Below, in pieces: positions 1 to 7,840 of a stretch of 64,000 bases of DNA. The position numbers and the translations under genes were made by a program. Origin of the DNA: Pseudooceanicola antarcticus (GTDB lineage: Bacteria > Pseudomonadota > Alphaproteobacteria > Rhodobacterales > Rhodobacteraceae); contig NZ_OBEA01000005.1 in the NCBI RefSeq assembly GCF_900215355.1, positions 124,001 to 188,000 of the forward strand. Reading direction: 5' to 3'. A model generated the notes under the pieces. It was not told where the DNA came from. It saw only the letters and a list, made by a program, of their open reading frames with translations, and ran no database searches. Each line of letters opens with the position of its first letter. The stretch's first letter is position 1.

Positions 1-154
1 GGCTTTCAAAGGACAGCGGCGCGTTCAGATCCTGCGCCTGCCCCGGCAGGGCCGCCGCCGTCAGGCAGAGAACGGAAAGCAGCGAGATACGCTGACGGGC
101 AGGAGAATTGACGAAGAGAAACTCGGCACAGAATTTATCGAGAGCGTTTGACAC
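1..154 (-). CDS. Exported protein, N-terminal fragment (runs off the left edge)
   Basis: An open frame on the minus strand starts at a GTG at 154 and is still open at base 1, so only about 51 residues are visible. After a short N-terminal stretch there is a hydrophobic segment (LLSVLCLTAAALPG) followed by AQA-QD, which looks like a Sec signal peptide with a cleavage site, so the product is probably periplasmic or secreted. The only in-frame stop upstream lies 6 bases before the GTG. The Shine-Dalgarno match upstream is weak. The visible part is too short for a family assignment. It is divergent from nirK, with about 0.7 kb between them. Confidence 0.45.
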   Translation of the reverse strand, partial: MSNALDKFCAEFLFVNSPARQRISLLSVLCLTAAALPGQAQDLNAPLSFES

Positions 155-502
155 GATTACTCACTTTCACAACACACACATGATCTTCTTAATCCGGCAG
201 GGCGTTCCGGAAGGCCGCTGGCCGGCAACAGCCGAGCACGCCGCAATTGGCGTGACAGATGGCCGGGGCCCGCCGGGACGGAAAAGGAACCGGCCTTTGT
301 GCCTGAAAAAGATCGAAACGCAGCCTTGCAACTTTCCGCGCCCGAGGCGGCGACACCCGCCGGCCCCCTGCAGAAACCGCACGGCCCCGATCCTTGCCTG
401 AAGCGCGCCCGGATGCGGGACCGACCGGGCGCAAGAACACTGCGCTCACCAACAAAACTCCTCCTTTGCAGGGCACCCGTCATGCGGGATCCCTGCGAGG
501 TT

Positions 503-525
503 AATTCTATCTTAAGATACGAATT
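503..525. promoter_or_regulatory. Long palindrome, candidate operator
   Basis: A perfect 12-bp dyad, TATCTTAAGATA at 508-519, is extended on both sides by AATTC and GAATT with one extra C on the right. The whole 23-bp unit is almost perfectly symmetric and lies in an AT-rich pocket of otherwise GC-rich DNA. Its position between the divergent edge gene and nirK suggests a protein-binding site. The factor is unknown and the sequence does not match the FNR/NnrR pattern. Confidence 0.4.
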
Positions 526-566
526 GTCAGCACGTATAGAAAAATCTACTTGCGAACTCAAAAAAA

Positions 567-580
567 TTGACTGTTTGCAA
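567..580. promoter_or_regulatory. Possible secondary FNR/NnrR-type box
   Basis: TTGAC-TGTT-TGCAA fits the TTG-N8-CAA skeleton of Crp/FNR-family sites, but its half-sites are less good than those of the other boxes in this window. It lies about 270 bases upstream of the nirK start, too far for direct activation of the proximal promoter. It could serve the leftward edge gene or be fortuitous. Confidence 0.3.
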
Positions 581-769
581 GCCAATGATCCGGGCGAATG
601 CCCTATAGGATTCACCTACTTCCAAGGCTTTGGCCGCCCATTGCACCGCGACATCCGCGCGTTCGTTTTCCGCGACAGGATCAATTCTCGCAGCAGGACG
701 AATTCTTTGGCCCCATTGCAATTGACCATGCGCCGGATCGCGACGCGTGCCGGCAATCCATGCAGAAGT

Positions 770-783
770 TTGCGCTTCATCAA
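770..783 (+). promoter_or_regulatory. FNR/NnrR box of nirK
   Basis: TTGCG-CTTC-ATCAA has the two-half-site form used by FNR/NnrR/DNR regulators (TTGNN-N4-NNCAA). The centre is 72 bases before the nirK ATG. A class II site at -41.5 would place the transcript start near 818, and a CATAGC hexamer at 804-809 sits where a -10 element is expected. The half-site pair is the same as in the hemN box. NnrR control of nirK is established in Rhodobacter relatives; its use here is inferred. Confidence 0.65.
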
Positions 784-848
784 CGTTCCGCGCGGCACGG
801 CGGCATAGCATGGCCTCAAACAGCACAAACACCGGAAAGGATAGTGAG

Positions 849-1997
849 ATGCTGACGAGAAGAGCCGCACTGATGGGGGTCGCAGGAATTGCCGCGCTGC
901 CCGTCCTGACCAAAGCCGCGAAGACCGAAGAGATCATGGACACCTCCATGGTGCCCCCAGCCGACCTGTCGAGCCTCAGGCGCATCAAGCGCCGGCTGGT
1001 CCGCCCGCCCTTCGTGCATGAGCACGAGCAGGTGGCCCCCGCCGAACCGCGCATCGTCGAGTTCGAGATGCAGATCGTCGAGAAGGAGGTCGAGGTGGGC
1101 GATGGTGCCTATCTTCAGGCGATGACCTTCAACGGGTCCATTCCGGGGCCGCTGATGGTGGTCCACGAAGGCGATTACGTCGAGCTGACGCTCTACAATT
1201 CGCCCGAGAACCTGATGCAGCACAATATCGACTTCCACGCAGCCACGGGCGCGCTTGGCGGTGGCTCGCTGACGCTGGTCAACCCCGGCGAGAAGACCAC
1301 CCTGCGCTTCAAGGCCACCCGTCCGGGCACCTTCGTCTACCATTGTGCGCCCGGTGGCCCGATGATCCCCTGGCATGTCGTCAGCGGCATGTCCGGCGCC
1401 ATCATGATCCTGCCGCGCAATGGTCTGACCGACCACGAGGGCGCTCCGGTCCGCTATGACCGCGTGTTCTACATCGGCGAGAACGACTTCTACATCCCGC
1501 GGGATGAAGACGGCAACTTCAAGCGCTTTGAGGATGTCGGCGAGAGCTATCCCGACACGCTGGAAGTGATGAACGGGCTGATCCCCAGCCACGTGGTCTT
1601 CAACGGCAAGATCGGTGCGCTGACCGGAGACAACGCGTTGCACGCGGCCCAGGGCGAGAAGGTGCTCTTTGTCCACAGCCAGGCGAACCGGGACACCCGG
1701 CCTCACCTGATCGGCGGCCATGGCGATCTTGTCTGGGAGACCGGCAAGTTCAACAACCCGCCGGAACGCGACCTCGAGACCTGGTTCATCCGTGGCGGCT
1801 CGGCGGGGGCGGCGCTCTACGAGTTCCTGCAACCCGGCGTCTACGCCTACGTGAACCACAACCTTATCGAGGCCGTGAACCTCGGGGCCACGGCACACGT
1901 GGTGGTCGAGGGGGACTGGAACAACGACCTGATGGAACAGGTGCAGGCTCCGGTCGAGTACAACGCCGCATACGAGGGCAAGACCGCGTTGCCATAA
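849..1997 (+). CDS. nirK: Copper-containing nitrite reductase (NO-forming)
   Basis: Periplasmic trimeric enzyme reducing nitrite to nitric oxide in denitrification. The 382-residue product has a twin-arginine-like signal ([17 protein letters not shown]) and two cupredoxin domains. Copper ligands can be read directly. Type 1 copper: H125, C166, H176 and M181. Type 2 copper: H130, H165 and H337. The catalytic Asp128 and His286 are also present. The HNIDFH and YHCAP motifs are diagnostic of class I NirK. ATG 849 follows a good GGAAAGGA ribosome binding site and puts the signal peptide at the N-terminus; an upstream start at 747 would add a non-conserved tail. nirV follows 84 bases later, and the FNR/NnrR-type box at 770-783 suggests NO and low-oxygen control. 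Electrons probably come from the pseudoazurin encoded at 13.5 kb. Confidence 0.97.
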   Translation: MLTRRAALMGVAGIAALPVLTKAAKTEEIMDTSMVPPADLSSLRRIKRRLVRPPFVHEHEQVAPAEPRIVEFEMQIVEKEVEVGDGAYLQAMTFNGSIPGPLMVVHEGDYVELTLYNSPENLMQHNIDFHAATGALGGGSLTLVNPGEKTTLRFKATRPGTFVYHCAPGGPMIPWHVVSGMSGAIMILPRNGLTDHEGAPVRYDRVFYIGENDFYIPRDEDGNFKRFEDVGESYPDTLEVMNGLIPSHVVFNGKIGALTGDNALHAAQGEKVLFVHSQANRDTRPHLIGGHGDLVWETGKFNNPPERDLETWFIRGGSAGAALYEFLQPGVYAYVNHNLIEAVNLGATAHVVVEGDWNNDLMEQVQAPVEYNAAYEGKTALP

Positions 1998-2081
1998 CCG
2001 CGGCCTCGCCCGGAGGAGCCAGCGGCGTGACGGGGGCGGCCAGGCGACGGGCCGCCCCCATTTCCTGAAAGGAGACCGCAG

Positions 2082-2903
2082 ATGAGACGGATGGCCCTTT
2101 CCGCAGGTGCCGCGGGCCTGGTGGCCCTTGGCCTGCTGCTCGGCGCACCGCACCGAGGTGCTGCCCCCCTGCCCTTCCCGCCGGTCGAGACCGTGACCGT
2201 TCAGGGAGGCACCATCAACTACCGCCCCTTCGGCAGCTTCGCGCTGGCCGGCAAGGCCAGTACCCCGCGGGAGGTCCCGGTGCCGGTGGCGGGTTTCGAG
2301 ATGATGAAATACCAGGTCTCGCAGGACCAATATGCCGCCTGTGTCGCGGCCGAGGCCTGCCCGCCCGTGCCCGCGACCGGCGCCGCGCTGCCCCAGACCC
2401 AGGTCAACTGGAAGGAGGCCAGCGCCTTCGCCGCCTGGTATGCCGAGATCACCGGCGCGCCCTGGCGGTTGCCAACGGCGCAGGAATGGCAACTGGCCGC
2501 CGCCGAGCGCTACGGCGATGCGGTGGCCGATCCCGGAGACCTCGATCCCGGAGAGCGGATGCTGGCGCGCTACAAGGCCGGGCAGCTCTTGCGCGGGACC
2601 GCCAGCCCGGTGCTGCACCCGGCCGGCAGCTTCGGGCTGAACTCCAGGGGTATCGCCGATATCTCGGGCAATGTCTGGGAATGGACCGACGGCTGCCTCG
2701 AGAACGGCACCCTGGCCCCCGACGGCACAGTGGCCAGCAGCGCGCCCTACTGCTGGGTGCGCATCGCCGGCGGGCTGCACCGCGCCGCCATCGTCGATTT
2801 CATCCGGGACGCCCGCGCCGGCGGCTGCGCCGTCGGCATCCCCCCGGATCACCTGGGTTTCCGGCTGGTGCGGGACCTTCCACCGGGGCAGCGCGGGGCG
2901 TGA
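2082..2903 (+). CDS. nirV: NirV, formylglycine-generating-enzyme-like protein
   Basis: A 273-residue protein with an N-terminal hydrophobic segment (residues 7-21), probably a signal anchor or signal peptide, followed by an FGE-sulfatase (SUMF1-type) fold. The typical C-terminal signature GIADISGNVWEWTDG is present at about residue 190, and the closing GFRLVRD motif is near the end. NirV proteins sit directly downstream of nirK in Rhodobacter and relatives; their biochemical role is unproven, with suggestions of nitrite reductase maturation. ATG 2082 follows AAGGAGACCGCAG. Co-transcription with nirK is likely. It ends 17 bases before the convergent gene at 2921. Confidence 0.88.
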   Translation: MRRMALSAGAAGLVALGLLLGAPHRGAAPLPFPPVETVTVQGGTINYRPFGSFALAGKASTPREVPVPVAGFEMMKYQVSQDQYAACVAAEACPPVPATGAALPQTQVNWKEASAFAAWYAEITGAPWRLPTAQEWQLAAAERYGDAVADPGDLDPGERMLARYKAGQLLRGTASPVLHPAGSFGLNSRGIADISGNVWEWTDGCLENGTLAPDGTVASSAPYCWVRIAGGLHRAAIVDFIRDARAGGCAVGIPPDHLGFRLVRDLPPGQRGA

Positions 2904-2920
2904 GCCTGCGCGACCGCGCT

Positions 2921-5209
2921 CTAGCGGGGGATCTTCTGGGCCAGCCCGAGCGTCCGGTCCGTCACCAGTAAGAACATGGCACGCGCCACGTCATCGGGGA
3001 ACGCACACTGGTTGCGCTTGACCGCGGAATTGAGACCGATCAATTGCGTTGCCTCGAACCTGCGCATGTCCTCGCGGTTCAGGATCGGGGTCACGTAGCT
3101 GCCGGACCCCACCACCCGCGGCTTCCAGTCCGGGCCGATCTGAACGTCATGCCGCAGTCGTAGATCCCCCTGGAACTCGGGTCTTTGCAGGATCTTCTTG
3201 AAGTCGCTGACTTCGACATCCTGGATGATCAATTCTCCATCCGGCGCCCGCACCAGCCCGCTCCGCACCAGCATGGACTGCCCCGTGTTGTCCTCGATGC
3301 TGGTGATCAGCAGGCCGAGGCGCCCTTCGGCATCGACAGGCGCGCCCTGCACCATGGCCTCGAGCTCGCTGCGATAGGCTTCCCCCAGATTCAGGCCCCC
3401 GCCCAGCCCGAAGTGGCCGTGCTCAATGTAGATGAGCCCGGCACCGGAAGCCTCATGCGCCCGCACCAGAACCTCTCTCGAACGCTTGGTCCGTCCGCCG
3501 ACCCCATCCGAGTAGCCGGTTCCCTTGAAGCCGTAGTGAAGGCCCCCCTCCCAGGTCAGGTCGTAGATACAGTTCTCCGCAAACCCCTGCGTGCCGCTCC
3601 CGGCGGGCAAGGACTCCAGGGTTTGGATCAAGGCCTCCCCAATGGAGCGCTTCACCTCGAACCCAAGCGCCAACTTCCTGCGCGAGTCCAGGGTGTCGGC
3701 GGACGCCGCTACCGCCGGGCCAGAGTCGGGCAGCTCCGGTTCCCTGCCCGAAGACCAGAACCAGTAGCCGCCACCCCCCGCGACCAGCAGCAGCACCACG
3801 AGCAGCGCCGCCGCAGCGCCCCCCTGTCCGGAAGGCTGCGCCCCCTTGGGCCGCTTCGCCGCCCCGCCCCCGGCCTGTCCCGTAGCTTGCCGCGATGTCG
3901 TGGCCTTCGCGCGCGCCTCGCGCCGCTTGTGGAAGGCCTCTGTGCCGACCTCGGCGATCTCCTTGCGGGCATCCTCGATCGCCACATGGTCCCAGCCCTT
4001 GAAGAAAAGCTTCTCGGTCAGCTTGGCCTGGGCCTCGTCGAAGCTGCAGAGGGGCTTTTCATCCAGAACCTCGTTCATCGTGTTGGTGATCGTGGTCCTG
4101 CGCTTCCAGGCCTCCTGCGGGTCCCTTGGCGCGGGCTGGCGCGCCTTTTCGGCCTCCGCCCGGCGAGAAGCCTCCGTCCTGGCCTGCTCTTCCGCCGCCG
4201 CGCGCGTGGCCCTGGCCTGTTCTTCTGCCCTCGCCCTGGCTTGTGCCTCGGCCTCGGCCTCTGCCGCCGCCTGGGTCTCCGCCGCCTGGGCCTCTGCCCT
4301 GGCCTGCTGCTCTGCCGCGGCGCGCTCGGCCAGCCCGCTGCGCACCCAGCCCCGGATATCGCCCAGCTTGCCCTCGATCGCAGCGGGGCGCACCCGTTCC
4401 GCCGCCAGGGCGTCCTGCACCAGGCCCAGCATCCGCGCCTCGTCGGTCACATCGGGATGGGCGGCCAGGATGGTCTTGATGTTCTCCCAGCCAAGCGCCC
4501 GGTCCTCGTCGTGACGGCGTTGCAGCTCGTCGCGGACCCAGCCCTTGATATCCTCCATCCGCGCCTCGACGGCGCCTTTCGGCACGCCCATCTCTTCGAG
4601 ACCGCTGCGCAGGTTGCGCAGCATTTCATTGCGCGCCTTGAGCGTCGGATAGGCCCCCATGATCCGCAGGACCGTCGCCTCATCGACCGTCGGCGGAGGC
4701 GCCGCCTGCCTCGGCGTCTCCTGGGGTTGCGCCTCGGGCTGAGGCTGGGATTGGGGCGGGGACTTTGACTGCGGCTCTTCCTGGTCGGCCTGCGGCTCTG
4801 CCGCCGGGGCTTCGGCGGCGGACCTTGCCGCCTCGGCTATGCGTGCCTCGTGATAGGCCATCGCCTGGCGCTGATAGCCCATGCGCAGGAGCGCGGAACG
4901 AAGCTTCACCGTTGCGGTATTGCTGCCGTCGCCTGCCTCGACGCTCTTGCCGGCCGCAAGCAGATCCGCCTCGGCAAGATCCCTGATCTCTCCATCCGCA
5001 AAGACCGAGAGCCCGGCCCCGGCGATGCGGGCGTCGATCTCCTGTCTCGTGGCCTCCAGCGCGGTCTCTGCCTCGGCCCCACTCTCCGACAGGGACGCCT
5101 TCAGTAGAGAAAGCATCTTTGCCCGTGCCGAGGTGAGGGCTGCCGGATCGCGCTCCCGAAGGGCCGTCTCAAGGGCATGTCCGGCGGCGGTCAAATCTTC
5201 GGAGGCCAT
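2921..5209 (-). CDS. Membrane-anchored coiled-coil protein with duplicated helical module, unknown function
   Basis: Family not recognised. Visible layout of the 762 residues: an alpha-helical N-terminal region (1-135); a Pro/Gln/Glu linker (136-172); two tandem copies of a helical module at about 176-232 and 239-295, sharing the pattern I-x-A-x-P ... ML ... D-I-(R/K)-G-W-V-R; an Ala/Glu/Arg coiled coil (296-357); a short helical region (365-440); a Gly-rich basic linker; one transmembrane segment at about 465-485; and a polar C-terminal domain of about 275 residues. With basic residues before the membrane segment, the long N-terminal part should be cytoplasmic and the C-terminal domain periplasmic. 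It lies between nirV and hemN inside the denitrification block, 152 bases downstream of hemN on the same strand. A role in denitrification is only guilt by association. Confidence 0.75.
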   Translation of the reverse strand: MASEDLTAAGHALETALRERDPAALTSARAKMLSLLKASLSESGAEAETALEATRQEIDARIAGAGLSVFADGEIRDLAEADLLAAGKSVEAGDGSNTATVKLRSALLRMGYQRQAMAYHEARIAEAARSAAEAPAAEPQADQEEPQSKSPPQSQPQPEAQPQETPRQAAPPPTVDEATVLRIMGAYPTLKARNEMLRNLRSGLEEMGVPKGAVEARMEDIKGWVRDELQRRHDEDRALGWENIKTILAAHPDVTDEARMLGLVQDALAAERVRPAAIEGKLGDIRGWVRSGLAERAAAEQQARAEAQAAETQAAAEAEAEAQARARAEEQARATRAAAEEQARTEASRRAEAEKARQPAPRDPQEAWKRRTTITNTMNEVLDEKPLCSFDEAQAKLTEKLFFKGWDHVAIEDARKEIAEVGTEAFHKRREARAKATTSRQATGQAGGGAAKRPKGAQPSGQGGAAAALLVVLLLVAGGGGYWFWSSGREPELPDSGPAVAASADTLDSRRKLALGFEVKRSIGEALIQTLESLPAGSGTQGFAENCIYDLTWEGGLHYGFKGTGYSDGVGGRTKRSREVLVRAHEASGAGLIYIEHGHFGLGGGLNLGEAYRSELEAMVQGAPVDAEGRLGLLITSIEDNTGQSMLVRSGLVRAPDGELIIQDVEVSDFKKILQRPEFQGDLRLRHDVQIGPDWKPRVVGSGSYVTPILNREDMRRFEATQLIGLNSAVKRNQCAFPDDVARAMFLLVTDRTLGLAQKIPR

Positions 5210-5361
5210 GGCAAATATCCCGAGTCACTGCTTCAAAAGCTCAGGATAATCTGGCGCAGACGTCGTGGAATTGCCGTTCTGGGGCCAGACCGACCGCTGC
5301 GGCGAATTTGCAACAAATCCGCGGCAGCCCCCGGACCGGACAGGGCCCGAGGAGGTCTGGC

Positions 5362-6717
5362 TCAGGAGGCCTGGCTGTAGCGCACCCCGTCAGGCACATG
5401 GGCATCGAAGGCGCTGGCGATGATGCGGGTCAGCGGGCGGCCGGCGTCCCGGATCCGCAGCTCATCGGAATCGAGAGTGACGAAATCGCCGAAACGGGCA
5501 GCGATCCGGGCCAGGTCGGGATCAAGGCTTGCCGCGCCTTTGCCGAAGGCCGCGCGCAGGGCACGGCGATCAAGGCGGAAGTCGCACATGATCATCTCGA
5601 TGGCGCGGGCCCGCAGCAGGTCGTCCCCGGTCATCACGTGGCCACGGGCCCCGGCCAGCTGCCCGGCCTCGATGCGCTGGATATAGGCGGCGGTGGCGGC
5701 GGCGTTCTGCACGTAGCCCGCAGGCAGCCGCGAGATCGACGAGGCGCCAAGGCCGATCAGGGTTGGACAGGTGTCATCGGTGTAGCCCTGGAAATTGCGG
5801 CGCAGGTGGCCGCTCTGCGCAGCCCGCGCCAGGCCATCCTCGGGGCGGGCGAAGTGGTCGATGCCGATGGCGGCGAACCCGGCGGCGGTGAAGCGGGCGG
5901 CGGCATGGTTGGCCAGCTCGTGGCGCGCGACCTCCCTGGGCAAGGCCGCCTCTTCGATCAGCGCCTGACGCTTGGCGACCCAGGGCACATGGGCATAGCC
6001 GAAAAGCGCCACCCGGTCGGGGCCGAGCTCAAGCACCTTCGACACCGTGTCATCCAGCCGGGCGATATCCTGGTGCGGCAGCCCATAGACCAGGTCGGCA
6101 TTGAGAGAGCTGATGCCCTCGGCGCGCAGATCCTCGACGCAGGCGCGGGTGATGTCGAAGGGCTGCAGGCGGCCGATGGCCTCCTGCACCTTGGGGTCGA
6201 AATCCTGGATGCCGAGGGAGGCGCGGTTCATCCCCTCTTCCGCCAGGGCCGAGATCTTGGCGCGGTCCACCATGGTCGGGTCGATCTCGACCGAGAACTC
6301 CCAGTCCCCGGTGGGCGGAATCACCGCCTTCACCGCCTGTGCCAGCCGGTGGATCAGCGAAGGCGGCAGGATGGTGGGCGTCCCCCCGCCCCAGTGCATC
6401 CGCCCCATGCGCAGCCCCTCGGGCAGGGTCCGGGCCAGCAGCGCCAGCTCCTTCTCCAGCGTGCCGATGTAGCTTTCCACCGGCGACAGCGTCTTGGTGC
6501 CCTGGGTGCGGCAGGCGCAGAACCAGCACAGGCGCTCGCAGAAGGGGATATGCAGGTAGACCGAGACCGGCTCTGCCGGATCCAGTGCGGCCAGGGCCTG
6601 GGCCTGCGCAGAGGCGCCCACCTCGGCAGAGAAGACGGGGGCCGTGGGATAGGAGGTGTAGCGGGGCACTCGGGCGTCGAAAAGGCCCAAGGTTCTGAGG
6701 CGGTCGAGCTGTTTCAT
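5362..6717 (-). CDS. hemN: Oxygen-independent coproporphyrinogen III oxidase
   Basis: Radical-SAM enzyme that decarboxylates coproporphyrinogen III to protoporphyrinogen IX without oxygen, supporting haem (and bacteriochlorophyll, if made) synthesis under anoxia. The 451-residue product matches the HemN length. The cluster-binding motif reads HIPFCERLCWFCAC (C-x3-C-x2-C), followed by the substrate-side MHWGGGTPT motif and GIQDFDPKVQ. ATG 6717 gives the conserved N-terminus (RVPRYTSYPTAP); the same frame extends upstream without coding support. A TTGAT-N4-CGCAA box lies 35 bases upstream, consistent with FnrL-type control known for hemN in Rhodobacter. Placement next to nnrU fits expression during denitrification. 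Confidence 0.95.
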   Translation of the reverse strand: MKQLDRLRTLGLFDARVPRYTSYPTAPVFSAEVGASAQAQALAALDPAEPVSVYLHIPFCERLCWFCACRTQGTKTLSPVESYIGTLEKELALLARTLPEGLRMGRMHWGGGTPTILPPSLIHRLAQAVKAVIPPTGDWEFSVEIDPTMVDRAKISALAEEGMNRASLGIQDFDPKVQEAIGRLQPFDITRACVEDLRAEGISSLNADLVYGLPHQDIARLDDTVSKVLELGPDRVALFGYAHVPWVAKRQALIEEAALPREVARHELANHAAARFTAAGFAAIGIDHFARPEDGLARAAQSGHLRRNFQGYTDDTCPTLIGLGASSISRLPAGYVQNAAATAAYIQRIEAGQLAGARGHVMTGDDLLRARAIEMIMCDFRLDRRALRAAFGKGAASLDPDLARIAARFGDFVTLDSDELRIRDAGRPLTRIIASAFDAHVPDGVRYSQAS

Positions 6718-6751
6718 GCGCCCGGTATGTGCCTTTTGCCCGGCGCCGACT

Positions 6752-6765
6752 TTGCGCAGGATCAA
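6752..6765 (-). promoter_or_regulatory. FNR/NnrR box of hemN
   Basis: Read on the minus strand this is TTGAT-CCTG-CGCAA: one perfect FNR half-site and one NnrR-like half-site. Its centre is about 41 bases from the hemN ATG, and it lies just inside the 3' intergenic margin of nnrU (stop at 6768). A class II promoter here would give a very short or leaderless transcript, so activation from a nearby alternative start is possible. Confidence 0.6.
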
Positions 6766-6767
6766 CT

Positions 6768-7454
6768 TCAGTGCGGAAGAGGCGAAACTCCGGCCAGCGC
6801 ATGCAGATGCAGCGCCCCCTGCCAGAGCACCAGCCCCAGGGCCGCGCGCAGGGCCAGGCGGCGAAGATTGGCGCGACGCCAGCCAGGGTCGAAGAGCGGC
6901 CCGAGGGACAACAGGGCCGTGGCCCCGAAGTAGGCCCCCGCCCTTTCGCCGAGGCTGCGCCGGGCCTTGGCGTCGAAAGCCGCCACCGCCGCCAGCGCCA
7001 TGACCAGGAAGCTGCCGAAGAGGACCACATGGGCGAGATCCCCGTTCGGGAAGAGATGCGCCCCGGACCAGAGCGCCAGCGACAGGAAGAGCGGATGCCG
7101 GGAGATCGCCGCGAAGCCCGGCCTCGCGGGATCGAAGGCCGCCTTGCTGCGCCCGCCCAGCGTCACCGCCGACAGCCCGCCGCCGCAGGTGACCATCACG
7201 AAGGCCAGCGGCATGGCGAGATTGGGCAACCAGCGTGTCCAGGGCAGCTGCGGCCAGAGCTCGACATATGGCGCGCGGCCCGCAGCGATGATCAGCCAGA
7301 CCAGCAGCGCCAGCGACAGAAGCCCATAGGCCGCGAAATAGACCCGCCGCCCCAGCAGGCCGATCAGCCCCTCGCGCAGCCCGCCGAGGCGCGGCAGGAA
7401 GTGGCTGGCCACGAAAGCCGCCAGCGCCAGTACATATTCGCTCCATGCCATCAT
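6768..7454 (-). CDS. nnrU: NnrU family membrane protein
   Basis: A 228-residue polytopic membrane protein with about six hydrophobic segments. It includes the NnrU/methyltransferase-like ISRHPLFLSLALWSGAHL motif typical of NnrU and of isoprenylcysteine-methyltransferase-like proteins. NnrU genes accompany nor operons in Rhodobacter; a role in nitric oxide metabolism has been shown genetically but the reaction is unknown. The ATG at 7454 overlaps the stop of the preceding gene in an ATGA arrangement, so it is translationally coupled as the last gene of the norCBQD-orf-nnrT-nnrU operon. Confidence 0.88.
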   Translation of the reverse strand: MMAWSEYVLALAAFVASHFLPRLGGLREGLIGLLGRRVYFAAYGLLSLALLVWLIIAAGRAPYVELWPQLPWTRWLPNLAMPLAFVMVTCGGGLSAVTLGGRSKAAFDPARPGFAAISRHPLFLSLALWSGAHLFPNGDLAHVVLFGSFLVMALAAVAAFDAKARRSLGERAGAYFGATALLSLGPLFDPGWRRANLRRLALRAALGLVLWQGALHLHALAGVSPLPH

Positions 7455-7669
7455 TTGCGCTCTGCCTGCTCCATCAGCCTGACGATGTGACACCCGAAGG
7501 CGTAAGTCGCGGGAAGGCCGATGACCAGCCCTCCGATGGCGGCATGGGTGGGGCTAAGCACCGGCCAGCCCAGCCAGGAACCGATGAGCGAGGCGAAGAA
7601 GAGGTTCACCCCCATGGCCCCCGCCCCGAAGGGATAGAGCGCGGCAAGAAGGCGCCAACGGGGTCTCAT
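7451..7669 (-). CDS. nnrT: NnrT-like small membrane protein
   Basis: A 72-residue protein with two hydrophobic segments (about 7-33 and 39-60) and a charged C-terminus. In Rhodobacter sphaeroides the gene between norD and nnrU is called nnrT, and position and size match; the assignment rests on synteny more than on motifs. Both junctions are ATGA overlaps: the start overlaps the stop of the 57-residue gene upstream and the stop overlaps the nnrU start, so the three are probably translated in a coupled way. Confidence 0.7.
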   Translation of the reverse strand: MRPRWRLLAALYPFGAGAMGVNLFFASLIGSWLGWPVLSPTHAAIGGLVIGLPATYAFGCHIVRLMEQAERK

Positions 7670-7839
7670 CTGCGGCTCACCAGCATCTGCACCGCCACCA
7701 GCGAGAGCACCAGCGCCACAGAGCCCACGAAGAACCAGAACTCGGCCGCCTCGGTCTGCGGTTGCGGGATCGGACGATCGAAAGCTTCGGCCAGCGCGGT
7801 CGTGGGCAGGACGAGGGCAAGGGCGAGGATCGGTTTCAT
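7666..7839 (-). CDS. 57-residue membrane protein between norD and nnrT
   Basis: A short gene: MKPILALALVLPTTALAEAF, then a polar PIPQPQTEAAE stretch, then a transmembrane helix (about residues 34-54) ending in SRR. The N-terminus looks like a cleavable signal peptide (ALA-EA), which would leave a mature peptide of about 40 residues with one helix and a short positively charged cytoplasmic tail. It starts one base after the norD stop and overlaps nnrT by ATGA, so it is clearly part of the operon. Paracoccus nor operons carry a small hydrophobic NorF; this could be a functional analogue, but similarity cannot be shown here. Confidence 0.7.
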   Translation of the reverse strand: MKPILALALVLPTTALAEAFDRPIPQPQTEAAEFWFFVGSVALVLSLVAVQMLVSRR

Positions 7840-7840
7840 G

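Larger units (their letters stand above)
155..848. other. Long intergenic region upstream of nirK
   Basis: This 694-base stretch between the divergent edge gene and nirK shows no convincing gene. Short open frames lack ribosome binding sites and coding character. It is more AT-rich around 500-580, where a long palindrome and a weak TTG-N8-CAA site occur, and it carries a strong FNR/NnrR-type box at 770-783 next to nirK. Confidence 0.6.

Noticed and set aside
549-562. TTGCGAACTCAAAA as an FNR box
   Set aside because: Spacing between TTG and CAA is 6, not 8, bases.
816-2852. Long open frame on the minus strand across nirK and nirV
   Set aside because: It is the reverse-strand shadow of two certain genes in GC-rich DNA; the translation is Gly/Ala/Asp/His-rich without motifs.
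5308-6933. Long plus-strand frame opposite hemN
   Set aside because: hemN on the other strand has catalytic motifs and full family length; the opposite frame has none.
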